13,756 nucleotides of DNA from an uncultured Acetobacteraceae bacterium (GTDB taxonomy: Bacteria; Pseudomonadota; Alphaproteobacteria; Acetobacterales; Acetobacteraceae). Under the pieces are notes generated by a model, which made no database searches, was not told the origin of the DNA, and was given only the letters and a program-made list of their open reading frames with translations. How positions within the stretch are numbered: the stretch's first letter is position 1; every line of letters starts with the position of its first letter. Below, one piece after another: positions 1 through 7,221 of the stretch. Position numbers and translations under genes: made by a program. Where the stretch lies: assembly GCA_903839965.1 (NCBI GenBank), contig CAIMEK010000220.1, forward strand, positions 1 through 13,756. Reading direction: 5' to 3'.

Positions 1-18
1 AGCAATCTCCCCGCTCAT
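1..18 (-). CDS. 5' end of a leftward gene, cut by the window edge
   Basis: Only six codons are visible on the minus strand, reading MSGEIA from an ATG at 18-16. A good Shine-Dalgarno sequence (GAGG inside GGTGAGGTGAGT) ends five bases before the ATG, which is the main reason for calling a gene start. It lies 127 bp downstream of ccrM in the same direction. Product unknown; nothing about function can be read from six residues. Confidence 0.4.
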
Positions 19-92
19 ACTCACCTCACCAACCGCCAGCTTCCACCACCGCCTGGCTAACCCAGCACGACGGCGAAAGCAGGCCGTAAACT

Positions 93-113
93 ACCCCTTT
101 CGGGGCTTATTTT
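93..113. terminator. short GC hairpin downstream of ccrM, possible terminator
   Basis: CCCC-TTTC-GGGG (94-105) forms a four-pair stem; read on the minus strand its loop is the stable GAAA tetraloop. On the plus strand it is followed by CTTATTTT, and on the minus strand by TAGTTT. It lies about 40 bp past the ccrM stop. The stem is short, so terminator function is only a possibility. Confidence 0.3.
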
Positions 114-123
114 AGTGCCTATG

Positions 124-139
124 GGGCGGAGCCCTGGCC
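124..139 (-). repeat. dispersed GC-rich motif, copy 1
   Basis: GGGCGGAGCCCTGGCC just beyond the ccrM stop reads, on the minus strand, GGCCAGGGCTCCGCCC. A nearly identical plus-strand copy with one extra G lies at 11776-11792. Each contains a small GGGC-TCC-GCCC hairpin. Both copies sit in non-coding DNA. It could be a widespread intergenic repeat or simply a GC-rich coincidence. Confidence 0.35.
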
Positions 140-145
140 TTGCCT

Positions 146-1216
146 TCACTCCGCCGCCCGCAGGCCGTCGATCGCCACCAGTGTGCCGTCGCGCTCGATG
201 TGCCAGAACGTCCAGCCGTTGCACGACGGCGCGTTCTGCACCGCCGCGCCGATCTGGTGGATCGAGCCCTGCAGGTCGCCGCAGCGCAGCGTGCCGTCGG
301 CCACCACCACCGCCTGCACCCGGCGCATCCGGTCGGTCAGCACCGTGCCGGCGGGCACCAGCCCGCGTTCGACCAGCGAGCCGAACGGCACCCGCACCGC
401 CTCGCGTTTGGTCGGCGTTCCCGTCGCCGCCTCGGCTGTCACCGGCTGCACGCCGCGCAGCCGGCCGAGCGCGGCCTCGACGTAGGCCGGGTGGCGTTCG
501 ATGCCGATGAAGTGCCGCGACAGCCGCCGCGCCACCGCCGCGGTGGTGCCGGTGCCCAGGAACGGGTCCAGCACGATATCGCCGGGATTGGTGCACGACA
601 GCAGCACCCGGTGCAGCAGCGCCTCCGGCTTCTGCGTCGGGTGCAGCTTCAGCCCGTGTTCGTTGCGCAGCCGCTCGGGACCCGTGCACAGCGGAAAATA
701 CCAGTCGCTGCGCATCTGGATGCCGTCGTTCAGCGCCTTCATGGCCTGGTAGTTGAACCGGTAGCGCGCGTCCCGCCCCGCCGCCGCCCAGATCAGCGTC
801 TCATGCGCGTTGGTGAAGCGCCGGCCGCGGAAGTTCGGCATCGGGTTGGCTTTGCGCCAGATCACGTCGTTGAGGATCCAGAACCCCAGCTCCTGCAGGA
901 TGGCGCCGATGCGGAAGATGTTGTGGTAGCTGCCGATGACCCACAGCGTGCCGTCCTTGCGCAGCAGGCGGCGGCACTCGCCGAGCCATTCGCGGGTGAA
1001 CCGGTCGTAGGCGGCAAAATCGGCGAACAGGTCCCATTCCTCGTCCACCCCGTCGACCAGGCTGTCGTCCGGCCGCCGCAGTTCGCCGCGCAATTGCAGG
1101 TTGTAGGGCGGGTCGGCGAACACGCAATGCACCGAGGCCGGCGGCAGCATGCGCATGATGCGCACGGCGTCGCCCAGCATCACCTGGTCCAGGGGCAGTT
1201 CGCGGACGATCTCCAC
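146..1216 (-). CDS. ccrM: CcrM-type adenine DNA methyltransferase (GANTC)
   Basis: Beta-class N6-adenine methyltransferase of the cell-cycle CcrM family, which methylates the A in GANTC after replication. From a GTG start at 1216 it is 356 aa, close to the usual length of about 358. Visible landmarks are DPPY (about residues 35-38, catalytic motif IV) followed by NLQLRGELRRPD, then WVIGSYHNIFRIG, WRKANPMPNFRGRRF and NAHETLIWA. HPTQKPEALL comes next, then DPFLGTGTT (SAM-binding motif I, about 217-225). The C-terminal CcrM-specific domain includes VPFGSLVERG, GDLQGSIHQIGA and CNGWTFWH. Motif order IV...I is that of the beta group. The frame stays open upstream to a TTG at 1312; I prefer 1216 because the extra 32 residues look non-homologous and low-complexity. 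Neither start has a strong ribosome site. Catalytic assignment is firm; start is uncertain. Confidence 0.95.
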   Translation of the reverse strand: MEIVRELPLDQVMLGDAVRIMRMLPPASVHCVFADPPYNLQLRGELRRPDDSLVDGVDEEWDLFADFAAYDRFTREWLGECRRLLRKDGTLWVIGSYHNIFRIGAILQELGFWILNDVIWRKANPMPNFRGRRFTNAHETLIWAAAGRDARYRFNYQAMKALNDGIQMRSDWYFPLCTGPERLRNEHGLKLHPTQKPEALLHRVLLSCTNPGDIVLDPFLGTGTTAAVARRLSRHFIGIERHPAYVEAALGRLRGVQPVTAEAATGTPTKREAVRVPFGSLVERGLVPAGTVLTDRMRRVQAVVVADGTLRCGDLQGSIHQIGAAVQNAPSCNGWTFWHIERDGTLVAIDGLRAAE

Positions 1217-1279
1217 GGACAGCGGCGTCTCCGGTTGACGGACGGGAAATGGTGGCGGAACGCGACGAGCTTGCGCAAC

Positions 1280-1308
1280 TTGAATCGTGCCGGCCGTGAT
1301 CGCGTCAA
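1280..1308 (-). promoter_or_regulatory. possible ccrM promoter/leader with a GANTC site
   Basis: On the minus strand TTGACG (1308-1303) resembles a -35 element, and 17 bases later ATTCAA (1285-1280) is a poor -10. A single GAATC/GATTC site at 1282-1286 lies inside, about 66 bp upstream of the preferred ccrM start. GANTC sites in the ccrM leader are known from Caulobacter, where methylation state feeds back on ccrM expression. The site is directly visible; the promoter assignment is weak. Confidence 0.3.
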
Positions 1309-1505
1309 GCAAACCGGCGCCGGCATCTCCGCGCGGGGGGCACCTGCTTCAGGTGGGTAACCCCGGTGGTCATTTCGAGCCGCGATCCGCGCTGCTTCAT
1401 CGATCATTGTGCTTGCCAAAACACCACCGGCGGATGACGCTGCCGCCTCCCGGGGCGCGGCCACGGCTCAACAACCGCCCGGGTCCCGAGGGGGGAGCAG
1501 CATTC

Positions 1506-3356
1506 ATGGGGCTGCGAGCAGACGCCGTGGCAACCCCCCGCTGGCTGGCCGCGGCCGACGCCGTCTGCATTGTCGTGCTCAACCTGGGCCTCGCGGTCGA
1601 AGTCGCCATCGTGTTCGCCAACACCGTGCTGCGCGTCTTCCACACCTCTTTGCTGCCGGGCATCGACGAGACGGCGCGGATGCTGCTGATCTACCTGGCC
1701 TTCCTGGGCGGCGCGGTCGCCTACGAGCGCGGCCAGTTCATGGCCATCAGCTACGTCGTGGACCGGCTGCCGCCGGCCTGGCGGAACGGCTTCGCGGCGG
1801 CGGTGAGCTGGCTGGTGATGCTGGCCGCCGGGGTGATCGGCGGCGCCACCATCCCGTTGCAGCTCGTCAACGCCGGCGAGGCCACGACCATGCTGGGCAT
1901 CGGCTACGTCTGGATGACGATGCCGATGACGCTCGGCTGCGCGCTGCTCATCCTGCACGCCGGGGTGGCGCTGTTCCGCCGGCCGATCGGTGCCGTGATC
2001 GTCTCGGCGGTGCCGCTGGCGGCGCTGGTGGCGGCTTTCATTCTCGGGCGCGAGGGCGCCTGGGTGGACACCCAGGCGCTCTACTGGGTGCTGGCGGTGG
2101 CCTTCGTGGTGCAGATCGGCATCGGCGTTCCGGTCGGCTTCGTGCTGGCCTCGGTGGGCATCCTCTACGTCTATTGCACCGGGGCGGCGCCGATGATCGC
2201 GGTTGCCACCAATGCCCAGCGCGGCACCGGCGGCTTCATCTTCCTCGCCCTGCCCTTCTTCATCCTGGCCGGCTTCGTCATGGACCGCGGCGGCATCGGC
2301 ACGCGCATCTTCGCGTTCCTGACCACGCTGATCGGCCACCTCAGGGGCGGACTGCTGCAGGTCACCATCGTCGCCATGTACGTCGCCTCCGGAATTTCCG
2401 GCTCGAAGGCCGCCGACATGGCCGCGGTGGGCATCCCGATGAACGAAAGCTGCCGCCGCCAGGGCTACGATCCGGGGGAAGCCGCCGCGGTGCTGGCCGC
2501 CTCGGCGGCGATGGGAGAATCCATCCCGCCCAGCATCGCCATCCTCGCGCTGGGCTCGGTGACGTCGATTTCCACCGGCGCGCTGTTCCTCGCCGGGTTG
2601 CTGCCCGCGGCGGTCATCGCCGCCTGCCTGATGGCCATGGTCTATGGGCGCGCGCTGCGCTCCGGCCGCCGCCCCGGTGCCCGCGAGAGCGCCGCCGCGC
2701 GCCTGGCCGCCGGCCGCCGCGCCATCTTCCCGCTGCTGATGCCCGTGCTGCTGGTCGGCGGCATCGTGGGGGGCATCGGCACGCCGACCGAGATTTCCTC
2801 CTTCGCCGTCGTCTACGGCCTGCTGCTCGGGGTGGCGTGCTACCGCGAGATGGGCTGGCGGGAACTGTGGGCGGTCGCCACCGACACCAGCCTGCTCAGC
2901 GGCATGATCTTCTTCACCTTCAGCGGTGCCACGCTGTTCTCCTGGGCGCTCTCGCTGGAGGGCGTGCCGGATATCGTGGCCTCGGCCCTCGGCTCGCTCG
3001 GCGCGCAGGCCTTCCTGCCGGCGGTGATCCTGATCACCATCGTGCTCGGCGCGGTGCTGGAAAGCATCGTCACCGTCATCATCCTCGGCCCGCTGCTGCT
3101 GCCGGTGGCCGACCTGCTCGGCGTGCATCCGCTGCAGTACGGCATCGTGCTGATCGAGGCGTTCGGCATCGGCTCCATCGTGCCGCCGGTGGGGCTGGCG
3201 CTCTACATCGCCTGCGCGATCTGCCGCACCGACGTGGAACGAACCATGCGGCCGCTGGCCGGCTACTTCGTGGTACTCTGCCTCGGCCTGCTGCTGGTGG
3301 CGGCGGTGCCATGGATCACGCTGGTGCTGCCCGAAGCGTTCAATTTCGCCGGCTGA
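1506..3356 (+). CDS. TRAP transporter fused permease (DctQ-DctM)
   Basis: Inner-membrane component of a tripartite ATP-independent periplasmic transporter, which imports organic acids with a sodium or proton gradient. At 616 aa it is the size of a fused small+large permease. The DctQ-like part (about 1-160) has four hydrophobic segments and the PGIDETARMLLIYLAFLGGAVAYERGQF region typical of the small subunit. The DctM-like part (about 165-616) is very hydrophobic, with LPFFILAGFVMDRGGIGTRI (about 249-268), ASGISGSKAADMAAVG and GESIPPSIAI in the first half. The second half has PTEISSFAVVYGLLLG and SIVPPVGLALYIACAI. The ATG at 1506 is chosen because GAGGGGGGAG ends eight bases upstream; the frame stays open to 1287, but that extension is not homologous in character. 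First gene of a three-gene operon; 30 bp to the receptor gene. Substrate unknown. Confidence 0.93.
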   Translation: MGLRADAVATPRWLAAADAVCIVVLNLGLAVEVAIVFANTVLRVFHTSLLPGIDETARMLLIYLAFLGGAVAYERGQFMAISYVVDRLPPAWRNGFAAAVSWLVMLAAGVIGGATIPLQLVNAGEATTMLGIGYVWMTMPMTLGCALLILHAGVALFRRPIGAVIVSAVPLAALVAAFILGREGAWVDTQALYWVLAVAFVVQIGIGVPVGFVLASVGILYVYCTGAAPMIAVATNAQRGTGGFIFLALPFFILAGFVMDRGGIGTRIFAFLTTLIGHLRGGLLQVTIVAMYVASGISGSKAADMAAVGIPMNESCRRQGYDPGEAAAVLAASAAMGESIPPSIAILALGSVTSISTGALFLAGLLPAAVIAACLMAMVYGRALRSGRRPGARESAAARLAAGRRAIFPLLMPVLLVGGIVGGIGTPTEISSFAVVYGLLLGVACYREMGWRELWAVATDTSLLSGMIFFTFSGATLFSWALSLEGVPDIVASALGSLGAQAFLPAVILITIVLGAVLESIVTVIILGPLLLPVADLLGVHPLQYGIVLIEAFGIGSIVPPVGLALYIACAICRTDVERTMRPLAGYFVVLCLGLLLVAAVPWITLVLPEAFNFAG

Positions 3357-3386
3357 CGAGACACCGGGACAAAGGGAGTTACAGTA

Positions 3387-4391
3387 ATGCCGAAGCAGGG
3401 AATTCTCGGGCGCCGGATGCTGCTGGCGGGCGCCGGCGCGGTGGCGCTGCCGTCATTGGCGCGCGCGCAGGCCTCGCGGCGCGGCACCACCCGCATCCGC
3501 TACGCCCATTCCACGCCCACCACGCACGGCTGGCACCTGTGGGGCGTGCAGTTCAAGGAGTCGGTCGAGAAATCCACCGACGGCAAGATCCAGGTGACCA
3601 TCATCCCCAACGCGCAGATGGGCACCGAGCGCGACATCGCGCAGGCCATCCGGCTGAACTCGCTGGAGATGGGCTCGGTCGGCGTGGCGTTGATGAACTG
3701 GCTGCCCGACATCTCCGTCACCGACGCCCCCTTCCTGTTCCGCAGCCGCGCGCAGGCCTACGCGGCGCTCGACGGCGCGCTCGGCGCGGAACTGAAGCAG
3801 CGGGCGCTCGCCAAGGGGTTCCGCATCGTCGGCTGGAACGACCTCGGCATGCGCGCCATGACCAACAGCAAGCACCCCATCAACACCGCCAAGGACCTCT
3901 CCGACCTCAAGATGCGGGTGCCGGATTCGAAATCCTACGTCGCCATGATGCAGGCCATGGGGGCGGCCGTGGTGTCGATCGACCTCAGCGAGCTTTACCT
4001 CGCGCTCAGCCAGGGCGTGGCGGACGGCCAGGAAACGCCCGCGCCGGTGATCCGCTCGAACAAGTTCTACGAGGTGCAGAAATACGTGTCGAAAACCGAC
4101 CACGTGCTCACCAACGCCTATTCCATCATCAATCCGCAGTTCTACGACGCGCTGCCGCCCGACCAGCAGCAGGCCGTGCTGGCCGCCGGCGACGCGGCGA
4201 CGCGCTGGCTGCGCGCCAACACCCAGAAGGACGAGAGCGAGCTGTACGACTTCCTGAAGACCAAGAACATGCAGGTGAACCTGACGCCGGACGTGGACTC
4301 GTTCCGCCAGGCGACCAGCGGCGTGATCGCCGGCTTCCCCGACCTGTTCGCGCCCGACCTGGTCAAACTCGCCCGCTCCGCGGAGGGTTGA
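3387..4391 (+). CDS. TRAP transporter solute-binding protein (DctP family)
   Basis: Periplasmic receptor that delivers ligand to the fused permease encoded just upstream. It is 334 aa, the usual size. The N-terminus MPKQGILGRRMLLAGAGAVALPSLARAQA is an export signal; the RRMLL pair before the hydrophobic stretch makes Tat export possible, with cleavage after an ARA or AQA motif near residue 27-29. The family signature is clear: DLSDLKMRVPDSKSY contains the conserved arginine (R177) that pairs with a ligand carboxylate, followed by ELYLALSQGVADGQETP (202-218). FYEVQKYVSKTDHV is also typical. Start ATG 3387 has AAGGGAG eight bases upstream. The next gene begins two bases after the stop, so the three genes are probably one transcript. 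The ligand is likely an organic carboxylate but cannot be named from sequence. Confidence 0.94.
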   Translation: MPKQGILGRRMLLAGAGAVALPSLARAQASRRGTTRIRYAHSTPTTHGWHLWGVQFKESVEKSTDGKIQVTIIPNAQMGTERDIAQAIRLNSLEMGSVGVALMNWLPDISVTDAPFLFRSRAQAYAALDGALGAELKQRALAKGFRIVGWNDLGMRAMTNSKHPINTAKDLSDLKMRVPDSKSYVAMMQAMGAAVVSIDLSELYLALSQGVADGQETPAPVIRSNKFYEVQKYVSKTDHVLTNAYSIINPQFYDALPPDQQQAVLAAGDAATRWLRANTQKDESELYDFLKTKNMQVNLTPDVDSFRQATSGVIAGFPDLFAPDLVKLARSAEG

Positions 4392-4393
4392 GC

Positions 4394-5125
4394 ATGTTCG
4401 AACGTGAAGTGACCGTAACGACGAAATACGGCGCCATGCCGGCCTTCGCCGCCTGCCCGGACGGCACCGCGCCGGTGCCTCCGGTGATCCTCTACATGGA
4501 CGCCCCGGGCTATCGCGAAGAGCTGTGCAACATGGCGCGGCGGATCGCCAAGATGGGCTTTTTCTGCCTGTTGCCCGACCTCTACTACCGGATCGGCCGG
4601 CTGCGCTTCGACATCCCCCGCCGCAACGACGCCATGTCGGTGGTGATCCGCGGCGCGATGACCAGCCTGACCAACACCGGCGTCGCCGACGACACCGGCG
4701 GCATGCTCGCCTTCCTCGACGCGCAGGAGCGGGTGAAGCCGGGGCCGGTCGGCTGCGTCGGCCATTGCATGAGCGGCTGCTTCGTCGTCACGGTGGCGGG
4801 GCGCTACGCCAGCCGGTTCGCCTCGGCGGCGGCGCTGTATGGCATCGGCATCGTCACCGACCAGCCGGACAGCCCGCATCTGTTGCTGCCCCAGGTGAAG
4901 GGCGAGCTGTATTTCGCCTTCGCGGAAGTGGACCCGGCGGTGCCGGCGCAGGCGATCGCCGACCTCAAGGCGGCGCTGGAGAAGCACGGCACGAAACACA
5001 CCCTGAAGGTGGTGCCCGGCACGCATCACGGCTTCCAGTTCTCCGCCCGGCCAGACTTCGAGCCCAAAGCGGCGGAGGCGACCTGGGACGAGCTGTTCGA
5101 CCTGTGGGAGCGCACCTTGCGCTAA
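4394..5125 (+). CDS. dienelactone hydrolase family protein
   Basis: Cytoplasmic alpha/beta hydrolase of the dienelactone hydrolase (DLH) family, 243 aa. The DLH cysteine nucleophile is visible in GHCMSG (C125), corresponding to the GxCxG elbow. The probable acid is D180 in AEVDPAVP, and the base is H212 in GTHHGF. YMDAPGYREELCNMARRIAKMGFFCLLPDLYY is the usual N-terminal strand-helix region with the LLPDLYYR motif. The start has GGAGGG six bases upstream, overlapping the end of the receptor gene, so coupling to the TRAP genes is strong. The context suggests it hydrolyses an ester or lactone that the transporter imports, or a product of it. Whether it acts on true dienelactone is unknown. It ends six bases from the convergent rnhB stop, with no terminator hairpin visible. 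Confidence 0.9.
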   Translation: MFEREVTVTTKYGAMPAFAACPDGTAPVPPVILYMDAPGYREELCNMARRIAKMGFFCLLPDLYYRIGRLRFDIPRRNDAMSVVIRGAMTSLTNTGVADDTGGMLAFLDAQERVKPGPVGCVGHCMSGCFVVTVAGRYASRFASAAALYGIGIVTDQPDSPHLLLPQVKGELYFAFAEVDPAVPAQAIADLKAALEKHGTKHTLKVVPGTHHGFQFSARPDFEPKAAEATWDELFDLWERTLR

Positions 5126-5131
5126 CCCGCT

Positions 5132-5764
5132 TCAGCCGCCCGCCAGCAGGTCCAGGCTCATCTGGCGCACCAGGCCGAAGGTCGGCCGGTGGTGGCGGGT
5201 CGGGCCCAGCCTTTGCAGGGCGGCGCAATGCGCGCGGGTGCCGTAGCCGACATTGCTGTGCCAGTCGTAGCCCGGGTAGCGCAGCGCCAGCCGCATCATC
5301 ACCCGGTCGCGCAACACCTTGGCGACGATCGAGGCGGCGGCGATCGACAGGCACCGCCCGTCGCCGCCGACCACGCACCGCACCGCGCAGGGCAGCGCCG
5401 GCGGGCGGTCGCCGTCCACCAGCGCGCAGTCGGGCAGATCAGGCAGGCGCGCCACCGCCCGGCACATGGCCAGCAGGGCGGCCTGCAGGATGTTGATGCG
5501 CCCGATTTCGGCCACCGAAGCCGCGCCGACGCCGATTTCCACCGCGCCGGACGCCCAGGCGGCCCGCAAGGCGGCATAGGCAGCCTCGCGCTGGGCGAAG
5601 GTCAGCTGCTTGGAATCGTCAAGCAGCGCCGCCAGCCCGCGCGGCACGCGGCGCGGCAGCACCACCGCGGCGGCGAACACCGGCCCGGCCAACGGCCCGC
5701 GGCCGGCCTCGTCGACGCCGGCAACACGGCCGCCGGTGGCGGACTCGAGCGCATAGTCAGGCAT
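5132..5764 (-). CDS. rnhB: ribonuclease HII
   Basis: Endonuclease that cleaves RNA in RNA:DNA hybrids and at single ribonucleotides in DNA. At 210 aa it is normal length. All active-site acids are visible: D18 and E19 in GVDEAGRGPLAGPV, D117 in LVDGD, and D135 in GGDG, spaced 18 residues after D117 as in characterised enzymes. Other family motifs are DDSKQLT, SIAAASIVAKVLRDR and the C-terminal HSNVGYGTRAHCAAL...GPTRHHRPTF. Start ATG 5764 has no strong ribosome site. It follows fnr by 47 bp in the same direction and may be read from the fnr promoter. In many alphaproteobacteria rnhB lies next to ccrM; here the TRAP/hydrolase operon separates them. Confidence 0.96.
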   Translation of the reverse strand: MPDYALESATGGRVAGVDEAGRGPLAGPVFAAAVVLPRRVPRGLAALLDDSKQLTFAQREAAYAALRAAWASGAVEIGVGAASVAEIGRINILQAALLAMCRAVARLPDLPDCALVDGDRPPALPCAVRCVVGGDGRCLSIAAASIVAKVLRDRVMMRLALRYPGYDWHSNVGYGTRAHCAALQRLGPTRHHRPTFGLVRQMSLDLLAGG

Positions 5765-5811
5765 CCGAAGAGGCTAGCAGCGCGCGCCGCGCCGGCGCCA
5801 CGGCAACCTCG

Positions 5812-6564
5812 TCAGTTCAGCCCAGTAGCGAGGCCCTGCAGCGCGGCATAGTCGCGGATGATGATTTCCGAGGCGCTGGGCACGTCGATCAGGTGCTCGC
5901 TCTTGAACCGCGTCAGGGTGCGGCTGACCGTCTCGATGGTCAGGCCCAGGTAGTCGGCGATGTCGCTGCGCGTCATCGGCAGCGTCACTTTCTCCGCCAC
6001 CCGGGTCCCGCAGACGCAGGCGCCATTGGAAAGGCAGGCCGCGCGGTTGACCAGGAACGACGCCAGCCGCTCGCGCGCCGTCTTGCGGCCGAGCAGCAGC
6101 ATCTGCTCCTGGGCGGCGACCAGTTCGTTCGACGCCACTTCCAGCAGCCGCTTCTCCATCGCCGGAAAGTCGTCCAGCAGGGCGCGCAGCTTGGGGCGGG
6201 AGAACCGGCAGATGCGCATCGCATCCAGCGCCTCGGCGCCGAACGCATAGGTTGAGGAAACCGCGAGCCCCAGGAAGGTTCCGGTGGAGGCGAACCCGGT
6301 GATCTGCCGCCGTCCGTCCGGCAACAGCTTGAAAAGCTTCGCTGTACCGCCGGTGACGTTGAAGAAGCACTCGGCCGGATCGCCCTCCTCGATAAAGGTG
6401 CGGCCAGCCTCGACGGTGAGGCTCACGGCCAGCGCGGCAAGCCGGTCCAGGTCACGCAATTCGATGGCGTTGCACACGCTGAACGACCGCGCATCGCAGG
6501 CGGAGCACGGCTCGGATGGCCGAACGGATTCGACGATCATCGGGCGGGCACGGACTTGCGGCAT
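5812..6564 (-). CDS. fnrL: FNR/FnrL-type oxygen-sensing Crp-family regulator
   Basis: Transcription factor of the Crp/Fnr superfamily, 250 aa. N-terminal cysteines C20, C23 and C31 (CSACDARSFSVC) plus a central C119 (MRICRF) match the four ligands of the oxygen-labile [4Fe-4S] cluster of FNR. The cyclic-nucleotide-binding-like beta roll spans about 35-150, with the dimer helix after it (NELVAAQEQMLLLGRKTARERLASFL). The winged HTH is at about 192-225: MTRSDIADYLGLTIETVSRTLTRFKSE, with E211..S214-R215 in the recognition helix, the FNR set that reads TTGAT. A perfect FNR box lies 105 bp upstream, shared with the divergent gene, so autoregulation is possible. Another CGACVC-type cysteine pair near 183-185 is probably not a ligand. 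Start ATG 6564 has only a weak ribosome site; ATG 6540 is an alternative. Confidence 0.94.
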   Translation of the reverse strand: MPQVRARPMIVESVRPSEPCSACDARSFSVCNAIELRDLDRLAALAVSLTVEAGRTFIEEGDPAECFFNVTGGTAKLFKLLPDGRRQITGFASTGTFLGLAVSSTYAFGAEALDAMRICRFSRPKLRALLDDFPAMEKRLLEVASNELVAAQEQMLLLGRKTARERLASFLVNRAACLSNGACVCGTRVAEKVTLPMTRSDIADYLGLTIETVSRTLTRFKSEHLIDVPSASEIIIRDYAALQGLATGLN

Positions 6565-6609
6565 AAGCGACCCACACAGAATCTGCCACCTGACGGTAGC
6601 ATTCCTGTG

Positions 6610-6638
6610 ATCTTAGCTTAGCCATTACCGAGCGTGAA
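6610..6638 (-). promoter_or_regulatory. candidate -35/-10 promoter for fnr
   Basis: Minus-strand TTCACG (6638-6633) and TAAGAT (6615-6610) are spaced by 17 bases and match the sigma-70 consensus at four of six and four of six positions. Transcription would start near 6603, leaving a leader of about 40 bases before the fnr ATG. The FNR box at 6669-6682 would lie centred around -72 relative to that start. Confidence 0.35.
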
Positions 6639-6668
6639 CCACTTTCGCGCGGGTCAGCCCTGAATGCC

Positions 6669-6682
6669 TTGATCTGCATCAA
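6669..6682. promoter_or_regulatory. perfect FNR box (TTGATCTGCATCAA)
   Basis: TTGAT-CTGC-ATCAA matches the FNR consensus TTGAT-N4-ATCAA at all ten defined bases. It lies in the divergent region between fnr (start 6564, minus) and the GNAT-like gene (start 6718, plus). Centred at 6675.5, the classical class II position (-41.5) predicts a plus-strand transcription start at 6717, one base before the GTG start, with CACACT (6706-6711) as a modest -10. The regulator it should bind is encoded next door. Confidence 0.85.
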
Positions 6683-6717
6683 GGCGGGAACAACCCCCTC
6701 GACGGCACACTCCGGCG

Positions 6718-7215
6718 GTGAGCGGAACCGTAGTGAGCATGTCGGGCTTCACCTGCAAGAACCTGTCCCCGGACGAGGTGCACACCGTGTACCCGCTGGT
6801 CCGGGAGGTCGTTCCGAACCTCGACCTGCGCACCTGGGCCCGCATCGCCAGGCGCGCCTGCAATCCGAAGCGGGCCGGGCAGGGCGGTATCCGCGTGGTG
6901 CTGCGCCACCCCCGCCCCCTGCCCTGCGGCCTGTTCCTCTACCGCCGCGAGCACGACCTGGCGCACGGCCCGATCCTGATCGCCGAGCATATGGTGGCGA
7001 TCGACGTGCTCGACCCTGAATCCGTCATGACGGCGCTGGTCAGCGAACTGGACGCGCTCGCCGAGCGGCTGGGCTGCGTGGCCATCCGCACCATGGTGCT
7101 CGGCCAGGCCTCGCTCGCCGCCTCCGGCCTCTACGCCGCCGGCCACCGCCCCGAAGGCGCCACGCTGTGGAAGCCCATCGAAGAAACAGCCCCCAAGCAC
7201 AAGGCGTCAGCCTAA
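6718..7215 (+). CDS. uncharacterised GNAT-like protein under an FNR box
   Basis: Soluble protein of 165 aa from GTG 6718, or 158 aa from ATG 6739. No signal peptide or membrane segment. The layout resembles a minimal GNAT acyltransferase fold: N-terminal helices (PDEVHTVYPLVREVVPNLDLRTWARIARRA), then strands (GGIRVVLRHP, CGLFLYRRE, ILIAEHMVAIDVL). A helix-strand follows (ALVSELDALAERLGCVAIRTMVL), ending in ASGLYAAGHRPEGATLWKP, typical of GNAT C-termini. I do not see a clear acetyl-CoA Q/RxxGxG/A loop, so catalytic activity is unproven. The upstream FNR box implies expression under low oxygen. Start choice is open: GTG 6718 fits a near-leaderless transcript, while ATG 6739 has only AGCGGA 11 bases upstream. 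It converges with hemN. Confidence 0.8.
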   Translation: MSGTVVSMSGFTCKNLSPDEVHTVYPLVREVVPNLDLRTWARIARRACNPKRAGQGGIRVVLRHPRPLPCGLFLYRREHDLAHGPILIAEHMVAIDVLDPESVMTALVSELDALAERLGCVAIRTMVLGQASLAASGLYAAGHRPEGATLWKPIEETAPKHKASA

Positions 7216-7221
7216 AGTATA

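Noticed and set aside
1404..3128. A 574-codon minus-strand open frame opposite the permease
   Set aside because: The translation is almost only H, Q, R, G, A, D and E, typical of the antisense of GC-rich membrane-protein codons. No motif or ribosome site.
1409..4393. A very long open plus-strand frame running through the TRAP genes into the hydrolase frame
   Set aside because: Only its last 243 codons are the hydrolase. The upstream part is an arginine/glycine-rich shadow of the permease and receptor genes, which have clear motifs and ribosome sites in their own frames.
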